A stretch of DNA of 53,184 bases from Klebsiella pneumoniae (GTDB taxonomy: Bacteria > Pseudomonadota > Gammaproteobacteria > Steroidobacterales > Steroidobacteraceae). Below, in pieces: positions 26,335 to 35,138 of the stretch (within the stretch, counting starts at the first letter, position 1; each line of letters begins with the position of its first letter). A model generated the notes under the pieces. The model was not told where the DNA came from. It searched no databases and saw only the letters and a list, made by a program, of their open reading frames with translations. The stretch lies in the NCBI GenBank assembly GCA_945860725.1, contig CAMAQZ010000011.1:1-53184 (forward strand), given 5' to 3'. The translations under genes and the position numbers were made by a program.

Positions 26335-26748
26335 TCAGCCGAGCGCGGTCCGTACGGCGCCGAACAAACCGCCGATCAACAGGAACAGCGTCGGGAGCAT
26401 CGACAGCGAGAAACCCAGGCTGCGCTTGTTGGCGGCCTTGACGTAGCCGGTGAAGTACAGCGTCCGGCCGATGATGAACACGAGGCCGAGCCCCGCCGAC
26501 CAGATCGGGCTGATGTAGATCGCGAAACTCCAGAGCGACGGCAGAAAGATCGCAAGCATCTCCAGAGTGTTCATCTGTACGCGATAGACGCGCTCGAAAT
26601 CTTCGTTGCCCGAGGTGGCAGGCGCCTTGACACCGTACCGCGCGCGGGCACGCCCCACCGCGATCATGAAACCGAAGAACTGCAGCAGCGCGAGCAGCAT
26701 GACGAGGGTGACCGGCGCGTAGGCGGCGGAGATGATGGTGTCGGACAT
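26335..26748 (-). CDS. MAPEG-family membrane protein
   Basis: 137 aa with four predicted transmembrane helices. The family core FERVYRVQMNTLEMLAIFLPSLW and GRTLYFTGYVKAANKRSLGF match membrane-associated proteins in eicosanoid and glutathione metabolism. Bacterial members are mostly uncharacterised and are thought to be glutathione-dependent. A GGGGG ribosome site lies about 8 nt before the ATG at 26748. It stands alone between convergent DedA and a divergent small membrane protein. Confidence 0.9.
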   Translation of the reverse strand: MSDTIISAAYAPVTLVMLLALLQFFGFMIAVGRARARYGVKAPATSGNEDFERVYRVQMNTLEMLAIFLPSLWSFAIYISPIWSAGLGLVFIIGRTLYFTGYVKAANKRSLGFSLSMLPTLFLLIGGLFGAVRTALG

Positions 26749-26914
26749 GGGCGGAACCCCCTGGGGTCATGTAGGTCTGAAGTGTCGGTGAAGATCGAGT
26801 GGCAAGCCAAAGCCTGCGCAGCCAGCATAACTCGGTGGCACAATCTTCCCAAGCGGCCTGCCCAAGTAGCCTTCCCGGGCGGCCCCTGACCTCTCGTCAC
26901 AGGAGACCCTGCAG

Positions 26915-27283
26915 ATGACCGGATTTGTGTTGCGCGCGGTGATCGCGGCCTTCGGCTTATGGCTCGCCTCGACCTGGGTGGAGGGAATCACGCTCCGCGA
27001 TCCGATGACGCTGCTGATCTCGGCGCTGTTGCTCGGGATCGTCAACGCCTTCGTGCGCCCGATCGCGGTGGTGCTCACTTTCCCGATCACGATGATCACC
27101 CTCGGGTTGTTCCTGCTGGTGGTGAACGCGGGAATGCTGCTGTTGGTGGCCAAGATCATCCCGGGTTTCGACATCGCGGGCTTCTGGCCGGCGTTTTGGG
27201 CTGCGGTGATCATCTCGATCACTGGCTGGATCGGCTCGTGGCTGATCGGCTCCAAGGGGTTCGATCGACTGACCGGTCGCTGA
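26915..27283 (+). CDS. Phage-holin-IV/YvlD-like small membrane protein
   Basis: 122 aa with four hydrophobic segments; the pattern LLLGIVNAFVRPIAVVLTFPITMITLGLFLLVVNAGML is diagnostic of the YvlD/holin IV family in my memory. These are widespread chromosomal membrane proteins, not phage holins; function unknown. AGGAG lies about 10 nt before the ATG. The 166-bp gap from the MAPEG gene holds no further gene that I can see. The next gene starts 13 bp downstream. Confidence 0.85.
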   Translation: MTGFVLRAVIAAFGLWLASTWVEGITLRDPMTLLISALLLGIVNAFVRPIAVVLTFPITMITLGLFLLVVNAGMLLLVAKIIPGFDIAGFWPAFWAAVIISITGWIGSWLIGSKGFDRLTGR

Positions 27284-27296
27284 GCGGCTGCGCGCA

Positions 27297-28106
27297 GTGA
27301 GCCCATCGCGTGCACGATCCTCGATATCCGCAGTGGCGATGGCCGCCGCTTGGTTCTCCACGACGGCCGCCGCCGCCAGCGACCTGACCTTCACAGGCTA
27401 CGCACGCAACCGCGAGGACGGGCGTCTGCTGTACATCGAGTCGCACCATGTGCATCGCGCCGGAGAGGTCGGTGAGTCGCGCATCGTCCTCTACCGTTGC
27501 GCAACGGGCGGCGCGGCATTCGCACGCAAACAGCTCGACTACGGAAAGGTGCGCGAAGAGCCGGAGTTCAGCTTCATCGACGCCCGTAGCGGTTACGCCG
27601 AGGGTCTGCGGCGTACCGCCGCGGGACTGCGTGTCTATCAACAAGAGAGCACCGCCGCGAAGCGGCGCGAGGCGGCGGTGCCGGCGGGTACGGCCATCGT
27701 GGCGGACGCCGGGTTCGACGAGTTCGTCCGCAAGCACTGGGCCGAGCTCGAGGCCGCGAAGACAGTGCAGTTCCCGTTCCTGATCCCGAGCCGGCTCGGT
27801 CATCTGCCGTTCAAGGTGCGCAAGCAGCGCGACGCCACGGTCGATGGCGCCACCTCGAGCGTCATCCGGCTGACCCTCTCGGGGGTGTTCGGGTTGTTCC
27901 TGCCGTTCATCGAAGTGTCGTACCGCAAGGCCGACAAAGTGCTGTTGCACTACGAGGGCTTGACGAACATCCGGGATGACGACGGCCAGAACCTGGTGGC
28001 GGTGATCCGCTTCCCGCAGGCAGAGCGTCGCACGGTTGCGGATGTGGGGCTCGAACGGCTGCGCGTGGAGCCTTTGGTCATGCGTTGCCCGCCCGCGGCC
28101 AGTTGA
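27297..28106 (+). CDS. Secreted protein of unknown function
   Basis: I do not recognise this 269-aa protein. A GTG start at 27297 gives a signal peptide (Arg-rich n-region, Ala-rich core ending TAAAASD). The mature part has a beta-rich look: DLTFTGYARNREDGRLLYIESH, a Gly/Ala loop, and a segment RLTLSGVFGLFLPFIEVSYRKADK. Such a pattern would suit an outer-leaflet or periplasmic lipid-binding domain, but this is only impression. It has one Cys near the middle and one close to the C-terminus. It lies 13 bp after the YvlD-like gene, so probably in the same transcript, and its end overlaps convergent EamA by 29 bp. Confidence 0.75.
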   Translation: MSPSRARSSISAVAMAAAWFSTTAAAASDLTFTGYARNREDGRLLYIESHHVHRAGEVGESRIVLYRCATGGAAFARKQLDYGKVREEPEFSFIDARSGYAEGLRRTAAGLRVYQQESTAAKRREAAVPAGTAIVADAGFDEFVRKHWAELEAAKTVQFPFLIPSRLGHLPFKVRKQRDATVDGATSSVIRLTLSGVFGLFLPFIEVSYRKADKVLLHYEGLTNIRDDDGQNLVAVIRFPQAERRTVADVGLERLRVEPLVMRCPPAAS

Positions 28107-29001
28107 CCATCGTCATGCCGGCCAGGATCACCGCCACGCCGCCGAGCTGCGTGGGGGTGAGTCGTTCATCGAGGATCCACCAGCCGAGCAGCGCCGCGAG
28201 CGCCGGCGTCACGAGGCCGAAACTGCCGGTCTGAGCCGGCGTCGCATGCACCGAGAGCCAAGCATAGGCCGTGTAGGCGATGCAGGAGCTCATCACGATC
28301 ATCCAGGCGAGTGCGGCCAGACCGCTAGGGTCCCAGCTCCAGCGTGCCGTCTCGCCGGTGATCAGCGCTGGGATCAACAGCATCGCTCCGCCGCAGAGCA
28401 TCTGCAGGGCAGTGAAGCTCATCAGGTCGAGGCGGGACGCCGCGTTGCGTTGATAGATGGTGCCGGCCGCCCAGCCTGTGCAGCCGATCAGGATCGCTGC
28501 GATCGCCCAACCGTACAGCACCGAGTTCGAGGGGTCTCCCCCCCGCGGCAAGATCACGAGCAGGATGCCAGCGACACCGAGCAGCAAGCCGGCGAGTACC
28601 CGCCACGTCAGTGGATGCGCGCGCGGACCGAGTGTACCGAGCAGTGCGATCAGGAAGGGTGAGGAAACATTGAGCAGCGCCGCCTCGTTGGATGCCACAT
28701 GCTGGAGGCCCCAAACATTGAGTCCGTTGGAGACCAGGACGCATAGCGCGCCGACGATCAAAAGCGAACGCCATCCTGCGGCGTCGATCCTCGGCAGCAG
28801 TGGTTCGCCGCGCCGTTTTGCGACCATGCGCGCCACGATGAGCAAGAGCAGACCGCCGATGACGAACCGCAGGCTCCCGAACAGGAAGGGCGGCAGCGAG
28901 CCGACGCCGATCTTGGTCACGAGAAAAGACGCGCTCCAGACAACATAGACCGTACCGAGGCAGAGGATCAGCCTCGTGCGATGAGCGGTGGCGGTGCTCA
29001 A
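28078..29001 (-). CDS. EamA/DMT-family transporter
   Basis: Ten predicted transmembrane helices in two EamA repeats (VVWSASFLVTKIGVGSLPPFLFGSLRF and later GWAIAAILIGCTGWAAG). Members export amino acids or other metabolites; substrate unknown. I set the start at the TTG at 29001, which forms a TTGA overlap with the stop of the OPT gene and gives 307 aa with the correct N-terminus. The longer in-frame extension to 29100 is Arg-rich and lies inside OPT. It is the third gene of a POT-OPT-EamA operon. Confidence 0.85.
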   Translation of the reverse strand: MSTATAHRTRLILCLGTVYVVWSASFLVTKIGVGSLPPFLFGSLRFVIGGLLLLIVARMVAKRRGEPLLPRIDAAGWRSLLIVGALCVLVSNGLNVWGLQHVASNEAALLNVSSPFLIALLGTLGPRAHPLTWRVLAGLLLGVAGILLVILPRGGDPSNSVLYGWAIAAILIGCTGWAAGTIYQRNAASRLDLMSFTALQMLCGGAMLLIPALITGETARWSWDPSGLAALAWMIVMSSCIAYTAYAWLSVHATPAQTGSFGLVTPALAALLGWWILDERLTPTQLGGVAVILAGMTMVNWPRAGNA

Positions 29002-30980
29002 CGTGTGGTCGAGCCACCACGGACGTCGTCGGGGTCGCGTCCGGATGCGCTGCGCCACAGCAGCAGCGCAAGACCGGCGACGACCAGCAGCCCGAGCCAT
29101 TCGCCGAAGCGCAGGGCCTCGGGCAGCGCGAGCACTTCGGCGCTGCCAGAGCTGACGATGGGGATGGCGATCGCGATGCCCATCAAGGCTTCGCCGGTGA
29201 TCATGCCCGCCGCGAACAGCAAGCCCTTACGGTGGTGCCGCTCGAGCGCTGCCGCATCGGCGCCGCGGCGCTTGAGGTGACGGTCCACCAGATGGTGCAG
29301 CAGTCCGCCCAAGAAGATCGGCGTCATGAGTTCGAGCGGCAAGTAGATGCCGACGGCGACGGCGAGCACAGGCGTGCGGAACGACGCGCCGCGCGCCTTG
29401 AGGATCTCATCGAGCGTGATGATCGCGATGCCGATCAGGGCGCCGATGGCGATCATGTCCCACGGCAGTTCGCCGCCGAACATGCCCTTCGAGACTGCGG
29501 CCATCAGCGTCGCCTGCGGTGCGGCGAGCGGGTTGGGCTTGGCTTCGGTGGCGATGCCGATGCCGTAGGCATCGGCGAGCAGGTTCAGCACCGGTGCCAT
29601 GACGAGCGCGCTGCTCACGGCGCCGATGGCCAGCATCACCTGCTGGCGCCAAGGCGTCGCGCCGACGATGTAGCCGCACTTGAGGTCCTGCAGGTTATCG
29701 CCGGCGATGCAGGCGGCGCAGCAGACCACGGCGCCGATCATCACCGCCGCGACCGGGCCGATCTCGCTGTCCGGCCCCATCATGAGCAGTAGCATCACCG
29801 CCGAGAACAGGATGGTGGCGATGGTGATGCCCGATACCGGGTTGTTCGAGGAGCCGACGAGGCCCGCCATGTAGGCCGACACCGAGCAGAACAAGAACCC
29901 TGCGACGATCATGATGATCGTCATCGGCAAGCTGACGGCCAGCGTGCCGACGATGACCTGATAGAGCGCGAGCAGCGGCAGCGTGAAGAGGACGATGCCG
30001 ACCAGCACCCATTTCATGGGCAGGTCCTGTTCGGTGTGGACGATCACGGCGCCGGCTGCGCTGGCGCGCGCGGCTGCGAGCCCGCTGCGGATGCCCGAGA
30101 GCAGGGAGTGGCGCAGTGACACGAGCGCCCAGATGCCGCCGACCAGCATCGCACCGACGCCGAGGTAGCGGATCTGTTTGGACCAGACGGTGTTCGCGAT
30201 GTCCTCCGCCGTGAGACCGGCGGTCGCTTGCATCAGTTCGGCGTTGCCGGGCAGCACATTGGCGACATAGAACGGGATCGCGATGTTCCAGGAGATCATC
30301 GCGCCGGCGAGCACCACGATGCCGATGTTGAGACCGACGATGTAGCCGACGCCGAGCAGTGCCGGCGAGAGGTTGGTACCGAAGTAGGCGAGGTACTTGC
30401 CGAAGAACCCTGCGCTTGCAGCGGTGTCGGGGATCAGGCGCAGGCCGCTACCGGCGGCGAGTTTCGCGAGCGCGCCACCGAGCGCTGCAACGCCGAGGAT
30501 GCGGATCCCTTGCGCCGGGTTCTCGCCGGCTTTGAGCACCTCTGCGGCAGCCTGACCTTCCGGGAACGCGAGCTTCTGCTCGACGATCAGTGCGCGGCGC
30601 AGCGGCACCGAGAACAGTACGCCAAGGATGCCGCCGAGACCTGCAATCGCCAGCACCCAGGCGTACTGGAAGTCCTGCCAATAGCCAAGGATGACGAGTG
30701 CGGGGATGGTGAAGATCACGCCCGAAGCGATCGAGGAGCCTGCAGAGGCGCCGGTCTGCACGATGTTGTTCTCGAGGATGCCGGCACCGCCGAGCGCGCC
30801 GAGCACCGCCATCGAGACCACTGCCGCTGGGATAGCCGAGGCGATGGTCATGCCGGCAAAGAGGCCGAGGTAGGTGTTGGCCGCCGCGAGGACCATCGCC
30901 AGCACGATGGCGAGTGCGACCGCGCGGAAAGTGAGCTGCGGCGGCAGCGTGCCGGAGACTCCGTCCGGCGCGGCGCTCAC
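28998..30980 (-). CDS. OPT-family oligopeptide/metal transporter
   Basis: Large polytopic membrane protein, 660 aa with about 14-16 hydrophobic segments. NTYLGLFAGMTIASAIPAAVV and GILENNIVQTGASAGSSIASG are the typical OPT N-terminal motifs, and AGDNLQDLKCGYIVGATPWRQQ is the conserved mid-region. OPT proteins import oligopeptides or peptide-like metal chelates. The GTG start overlaps the POT stop (GTGA), coupling two unrelated peptide-transporter families. Confidence 0.93.
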   Translation of the reverse strand: MSAAPDGVSGTLPPQLTFRAVALAIVLAMVLAAANTYLGLFAGMTIASAIPAAVVSMAVLGALGGAGILENNIVQTGASAGSSIASGVIFTIPALVILGYWQDFQYAWVLAIAGLGGILGVLFSVPLRRALIVEQKLAFPEGQAAAEVLKAGENPAQGIRILGVAALGGALAKLAAGSGLRLIPDTAASAGFFGKYLAYFGTNLSPALLGVGYIVGLNIGIVVLAGAMISWNIAIPFYVANVLPGNAELMQATAGLTAEDIANTVWSKQIRYLGVGAMLVGGIWALVSLRHSLLSGIRSGLAAARASAAGAVIVHTEQDLPMKWVLVGIVLFTLPLLALYQVIVGTLAVSLPMTIIMIVAGFLFCSVSAYMAGLVGSSNNPVSGITIATILFSAVMLLLMMGPDSEIGPVAAVMIGAVVCCAACIAGDNLQDLKCGYIVGATPWRQQVMLAIGAVSSALVMAPVLNLLADAYGIGIATEAKPNPLAAPQATLMAAVSKGMFGGELPWDMIAIGALIGIAIITLDEILKARGASFRTPVLAVAVGIYLPLELMTPIFLGGLLHHLVDRHLKRRGADAAALERHHRKGLLFAAGMITGEALMGIAIAIPIVSSGSAEVLALPEALRFGEWLGLLVVAGLALLLWRSASGRDPDDVRGGSTTR

Positions 30981-32455
30981 TTCACGCCACCCATCCAGCG
31001 TTTGACCACGGGGCTGAGGAGGAACAACACCACCGCCGCGACCATGCCGAACCAGAAGATATCGAGATACTGGCTCGGCATCGCGCTGACGTTGTCGGCG
31101 TCGAATTCGCCGGCGATCTTGCCGGCGACGAGGTTGCCGAGCGAGACGGCGAGGAACCAGATGCCGAGGCTCTGGCTGACGAAGCGATGCGGTACGAGCT
31201 TGGTCACCGACGACAGGCCGACCGGCGACAGGCAGAGTTCACCGAAGGTGTGGAACAGGTAGGTGAGCACCAGCCAGTACGCGGCGGCAGGCAGACCGTC
31301 GGCGACGACGCGGGCGGCGAGGAACATCATGAGGAAGCCGATCGCCATGCCGATGAGACCGAGGGCGAACTTGACCGGCGTGGAGGGATCGAGGTTGCGC
31401 CTTGCGAGGTTGACCCAGATCGCCGAGAACACCGGCGCGAAGATGACGATGAAGATCGCGTTGAGCGATTGGAACCAACCTGCCGGGAGGGTGAACGCAC
31501 CGACCACGCGGTCGGTGTAGCGTTCGGCGAACAGGTTCAGCGAGGAGCCGGCCTGCTCGAAGCCCGACCAGAAGAGCGCGCAGGCGACGAACAGCACGAT
31601 CAGCGCCAGCACGCGCTTGCGCTCGACGCCGTCGAGACCGGCGAAGAACAGCAGATAGGCGAAGTAGAGCGCGGCCATGCCGACGATCACGAAGATGCCG
31701 TAGGCCTGCAGTTCGATCGGTGAGACCTGAACGATGCCGAGGAAGGGCAGCGCGATCAGCACGCCGAGGATCGCCGAGCCGATCCAGAGGTTGCGCCAGG
31801 CGCCGCTGAGGTCGGTACCGACCGCCACATGCGGTCGTGCACCGGCGCCGTCGAGGTGCTGGCGGGTCACGAGGAATTGCGCGACGCCGAGCGCCATGCC
31901 GATGCCAGCCGCCATGAAGCCGACGCGCCAGCCGTAGACCTGCGCGAGCCAGGCGGTGATCAGCGGTCCGATGAACGCACCGATGTTGATGCCCATGTAG
32001 AAGATCGTGAAGCCGGCATCGCGGCGACCGCCGCCCTCTGGATAGAGGTCCGCCACCAGCGCCGAGACGTTCGGCTTGAGCAGGCCGACACCCAGGATGA
32101 TGACGATGAGACCGAGATAAAACATCGACGCATTGGGCGACAGCCACAGGCCGAAACTGCCGAGCGAGATGAGGATGCCGCCGTACAGCACGGCTTTCTG
32201 GGCGCCGATCAGCCGGTCGGCGATCCAGCCGCCAGGCAGCGCGACGATGTAGACCGCGGCGGTGTAGAGCCCATAGATGGCGGTGGCCGTATTGTCGTCG
32301 AGACCGAGACCGCCGCGGGCGATCGCATCGACCAGGAACAGCACCAGCAGGGCGCGCATGCCGTAGAAGCTGAAACGCTCCCACATCTCGGTGAAGAACA
32401 GCGTGGCGAGGCCGCGCGGATGGCCGAAGAAGTTCGTGCCGGAAGAGTCGCTCAT
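30977..32455 (-). CDS. POT/PTR2 proton-dependent di-/tripeptide transporter
   Basis: MFS peptide symporter of 492 aa with 12-14 transmembrane helices. The proton-coupling ExxER motif is present as TEMWERFSFYGMRALLVLF, followed by PGGWIADRLIG and FTIFYMGINIGAFIGPL, the PTR2 signature. The ATG at 32455 is preferred over one 30 nt upstream because a GGGGGG run lies 6 nt before it. It heads the three-gene peptide transport operon. The 124 bp between it and tatC hold no gene that I see. Confidence 0.93.
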   Translation of the reverse strand: MSDSSGTNFFGHPRGLATLFFTEMWERFSFYGMRALLVLFLVDAIARGGLGLDDNTATAIYGLYTAAVYIVALPGGWIADRLIGAQKAVLYGGILISLGSFGLWLSPNASMFYLGLIVIILGVGLLKPNVSALVADLYPEGGGRRDAGFTIFYMGINIGAFIGPLITAWLAQVYGWRVGFMAAGIGMALGVAQFLVTRQHLDGAGARPHVAVGTDLSGAWRNLWIGSAILGVLIALPFLGIVQVSPIELQAYGIFVIVGMAALYFAYLLFFAGLDGVERKRVLALIVLFVACALFWSGFEQAGSSLNLFAERYTDRVVGAFTLPAGWFQSLNAIFIVIFAPVFSAIWVNLARRNLDPSTPVKFALGLIGMAIGFLMMFLAARVVADGLPAAAYWLVLTYLFHTFGELCLSPVGLSSVTKLVPHRFVSQSLGIWFLAVSLGNLVAGKIAGEFDADNVSAMPSQYLDIFWFGMVAAVVLFLLSPVVKRWMGGVK

Positions 32456-32579
32456 GTCAGTCCCCCCGATGGGCCCACCCTGCAACGGGCTTAGGCTGAT
32501 GATCGCCGAGTGTGCGCGATGCGACTGGTCGGGGGCAAGGCATCGCGCCGAAGATATCGCGGCTGCCGGACCGTGGGGG

Positions 32580-33359
32580 TCAGGTTCCTACAGCGCTTGC
32601 GTCATCGCGGCGCAGGCGGTTCATCAGGCGCGCCATCACCAGTCCGCCCTCATAGAGCAGGTACATGGGGATGGCCATGATGGTCTGCGAGATAGCGTCC
32701 GGCGGTGTGAGCAAGGCCGCCACGACGAAGATGCCGATCAGCACATAGCCGCGCGATTCAGCGAGTTTTTCGACCCCTACCAAGCCCGTCAGCACCAGCA
32801 GCACGACCACCACCGGCACTTCGAACGCGAGACCGAAGCAGAGGAACATCGTCAGCACGAAATCCATGTAGCTGTTGATGTCGGTCATCATGCGTACGCC
32901 TTGCGGCGTGGTGTTGGTGAAGAACTGGAACATCACCGGGAACACCACGTAGTACGCGAACACCACGCCGGCGTAGAACAGCAGGATCGAGGACACCAAA
33001 AGCGGCAGTGCGAAGCGTTTCTCGCGGAGGTAGAGGCCGGGCGCGACGAACGCCCACAGCTGGTAGAGGACATAGGGAATCGCGATGAACAGCGCCACGA
33101 AGAACGCCAGCTTGAAGGGTGTCATGAACGGCGAGATGACGCTGGTGGCGATCAGCGACGAACCTTCGGGCAGCTGCGCGATCAGGGGTTGCGCGACCAG
33201 CGTGAACAGTTCGTTGGCGAAAAACGCCAGCGGCACGAATACGATGATCACCGCGATCAGTGCACGCAGCAGCCGGTCGCGCAGCTCGAGCAGGTGCGAG
33301 ATCAGCGTGCCTTCCGCGAGCGGTTCCTCGGTGGGCGCGTCAGGGGGTTCGCGGGTCAT
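32580..33359 (-). CDS. tatC: Sec-independent translocase subunit TatC
   Basis: Six-helix core of the twin-arginine translocase that binds the RR signal. It has 259 aa with HLLELRDRLLRALIAVI at the N-terminus and the family loops MTPFKLAFFVALFIAIPYVLYQLWAFVAPGL and FGLAFEVPVVVVLL containing the conserved Phe-Glu. The ATG lies 20 bp inside the end of tatB. A likely substrate encoded in this window is the Tat-signal aminotransferase. Confidence 0.96.
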   Translation of the reverse strand: MTREPPDAPTEEPLAEGTLISHLLELRDRLLRALIAVIIVFVPLAFFANELFTLVAQPLIAQLPEGSSLIATSVISPFMTPFKLAFFVALFIAIPYVLYQLWAFVAPGLYLREKRFALPLLVSSILLFYAGVVFAYYVVFPVMFQFFTNTTPQGVRMMTDINSYMDFVLTMFLCFGLAFEVPVVVVLLVLTGLVGVEKLAESRGYVLIGIFVVAALLTPPDAISQTIMAIPMYLLYEGGLVMARLMNRLRRDDASAVGT

Positions 33360-33615
33360 CGGGGGTGCTTTGCCGGACAGGGTCGTCGGTTAAGGTCGGG
33401 GTCGGGGCCGGAGGCGGAGGCGGAGCGGGCGGCGGTGGACGCTGGGGTTCGGCAGCCTCGACCTCGAGTTGCTCGCGGAACTGGCGCGCCATGGCGCGCG
33501 CCCGACCCATCCAGCGACCCACTTCGGCCACGACCTTGGGCAGCTTCTGCGGTCCGAGCACCAACAGCGCAAGCACCATGATCAGCAGCAATTCGCTGAA
33601 GCCGACCTCGAACAT
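33340..33615 (-). CDS. tatB: Sec-independent translocase subunit TatB
   Basis: Single N-terminal transmembrane helix with the TatB-type Glu8 (MFEVGFSELLLIMVLALLVLG), a Pro hinge in LGPQKLP and an amphipathic helix (VVAEVGRWMGRARAMARQF). At 91 aa it is short for TatB. Its C-terminal tail is mostly Pro and Ala. It overlaps tatC by 20 bp and follows tatA by 29 bp. Confidence 0.93.
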   Translation of the reverse strand: MFEVGFSELLLIMVLALLVLGPQKLPKVVAEVGRWMGRARAMARQFREQLEVEAAEPQRPPPPAPPPPPAPTPTLTDDPVRQSTPDDPRTP

Positions 33616-33644
33616 CGGGCAGGCACCCGCCGCGCGGGTGCGGA

Positions 33645-33917
33645 TCAGGCCTGTCGGTCGGAGGAGGGACCGCCGTTGCCCGGGTCCGATCGGCCGGGGC
33701 TTTGCGCCGCCTTGGCCTGGGTCTCCGGGAATTCGGCGTCGGCGGCTTCCTGCTTGATCTGCCGCACGCTTTCGTCTGCATCGCCGTCGTTCATGCCTTT
33801 CTTGAAGCCCTTGACGGCCGCTCCAAGGTCCGCGCCGATGGTGCGCAATTTCTTGGCGCCGAACACCACCAGCACCACGACCAGGATGATCAGCAACTCA
33901 CGCATTCCGATACCCAT
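33645..33917 (-). CDS. tatA: Sec-independent translocase subunit TatA
   Basis: 90 aa, forming the TatA pore/thinning oligomer. The membrane helix [19 protein letters not shown] is followed by the amphipathic helix [16 protein letters not shown] and an acidic tail. The ATG at 33917 is chosen because AAGGGG lies 7 nt upstream and the product matches TatA; a longer frame to 34007 adds unrelated sequence. First gene of tatABC, 41 bp after dtd. Confidence 0.95.
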   Translation of the reverse strand: MGIGMRELLIILVVVLVVFGAKKLRTIGADLGAAVKGFKKGMNDGDADESVRQIKQEAADAEFPETQAKAAQSPGRSDPGNGGPSSDRQA

Positions 33918-33958
33918 GTAGATCCCCTTCTCGATGGCGGCTGGAGGGCAGGCGAAGA

Positions 33959-34429
33959 TTACGACGGATGATAGGGCAAAGTGCCCCCGGGCGGGACTTC
34001 CAGCCAAAAGGTTACCGGTCCTTCGTTACACAACGAAACGCGCATGTCCGCCCCGAACCGGCCGGTGGCGACCACAGGGTGGGCTGCCCGCGCCAGGCCG
34101 ACCAGATGTCCGAACAGTCGCGCCGCTTCGTCTGGCATCGCCGCGGTGGTGAATCCCGGGCGGTTGCCCTTGCGGGTATCGGCGGCAAGGGTGAACTGGG
34201 GCACCAGCAGCAGGTCGCCGCCCGTGTCGCTGAGGGACAGGTTCATGCGGCCCTGCGAATCGCCGAAGACCCGGTAGGCGAGCAGGCGTTCGAGTAACCG
34301 CCCTGCGGTGCGTTCGTCATCGAGAGGCTGCACCCCGACCAAGACCAGAAGACCCGGCCCGATCGCGCCGATGCGCTCACCAGCGACATCGACACTGGCG
34401 GAGGACACGCGTTGCAGGAGGGCGATCAT
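33959..34429 (-). CDS. dtd: D-aminoacyl-tRNA deacylase
   Basis: Hydrolyses mischarged D-aminoacyl-tRNA. 156 aa from the ATG at 34429 ([13 protein letters not shown]), the family's usual N-terminus. Conserved active-site motifs are [18 protein letters not shown] and the Gly-cisPro motif [10 protein letters not shown]. It is divergent from a cytochrome c gene and may lead the tatABC transcript. Confidence 0.95.
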   Translation of the reverse strand: MIALLQRVSSASVDVAGERIGAIGPGLLVLVGVQPLDDERTAGRLLERLLAYRVFGDSQGRMNLSLSDTGGDLLLVPQFTLAADTRKGNRPGFTTAAMPDEAARLFGHLVGLARAAHPVVATGRFGADMRVSLCNEGPVTFWLEVPPGGTLPYHPS

Positions 34430-34464
34430 GCGCAGGCCGTGGTGGAAATTTGGACCGCAAAACC

Positions 34465-34493
34465 TTAACATCGCGGTCTGCTTTTCGCATGAT
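34465..34493 (+). promoter_or_regulatory. Sigma70 promoter of the cytochrome c gene
   Basis: TTAACA (34465-34470), a 17-bp spacer and CATGAT (34488-34493). The expected start near 34500 leaves a 15-nt leader containing GGGGG before the GTG start. Confidence 0.5.
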
Positions 34494-34514
34494 TACTGGT
34501 GTTCGGGGGTTGTG

Positions 34515-35129
34515 GTGACGAAGTTCCTTGTTGCGCTGTCCATTGTGGTGGCGTCTTTCGCCCCGTCGGGTCTCGCCCAGTCGACCGGCAACGCCGAGCG
34601 CGGCGCAAAACTCGCGTACACCTGCCTCGGATGCCACGCCATCCCGAACTACAAGAACTCCTATCCGAGTTACCGTGTGCCGAAGCTGCGCGGTCAGCAC
34701 GCGGAGTACCTGGTCCTCGCGTTGCAGGCTTACCGGAACGGCGAGCGCAGCCACGCCACGATGTACGCGAACGCCGCGGGCTGGTCGGACGAGCAGTTCG
34801 CCGACATGTCCGCCTTCCTCGCAGGTCCGGTCGTGACGGCTCCGGTCACCGCGAAACCGATCGGCAAGATCCCCGAGGCCGCACAGACCTGCGTCGCCTG
34901 CCACGGCACCGACGGCATCGGCATCACGCCGCAATACCCGACCCTTGCCGGCCAACACGCCGATTACCTCGAGCGTGCCCTCACCCACTACAAGAAGGGC
35001 GGTCGCCAGAACGCCATCATGAGCGGCTTCGCGGGGCAGCTCTCGGCACGGGACATCAAGTCGATCGCCGCGTACTACGCGGCCCAGCGTCCCAGTCTCG
35101 ATGCGGTCAAACCGCCCACCCGGCGCTGA
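34515..35129 (+). CDS. Dihaem cytochrome c (c4 type)
   Basis: Periplasmic electron carrier of 204 aa with a signal peptide (FLVALSIVVASFAPSGLAQ) and two class I c-type domains. Each has one haem motif, CLGCH and CVACH, and a later Met-containing segment (ATMYANAA and IMSGFAGQL) that could supply the axial ligand. The tandem arrangement is that of cytochrome c4, a donor to terminal oxidases. The GTG at 34515 is chosen for GGGGG 5 nt upstream; a GTG at 34512 is equally possible. Convergent with an S9 peptidase gene. Confidence 0.9.
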   Translation: MTKFLVALSIVVASFAPSGLAQSTGNAERGAKLAYTCLGCHAIPNYKNSYPSYRVPKLRGQHAEYLVLALQAYRNGERSHATMYANAAGWSDEQFADMSAFLAGPVVTAPVTAKPIGKIPEAAQTCVACHGTDGIGITPQYPTLAGQHADYLERALTHYKKGGRQNAIMSGFAGQLSARDIKSIAAYYAAQRPSLDAVKPPTRR

Positions 35130-35138
35130 CCGCAGCCG

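Noticed and set aside
26836-26850. Sigma54-like TGGCACAATCTTCCC before the YvlD-like gene
   Set aside because: The -12 GC is missing (TTCCC in place of TTGC), and no enhancer-type boxes lie upstream.
26915-27283. Prophage holin
   Set aside because: The YvlD-like family is chromosomal and widespread; no other phage genes are nearby.
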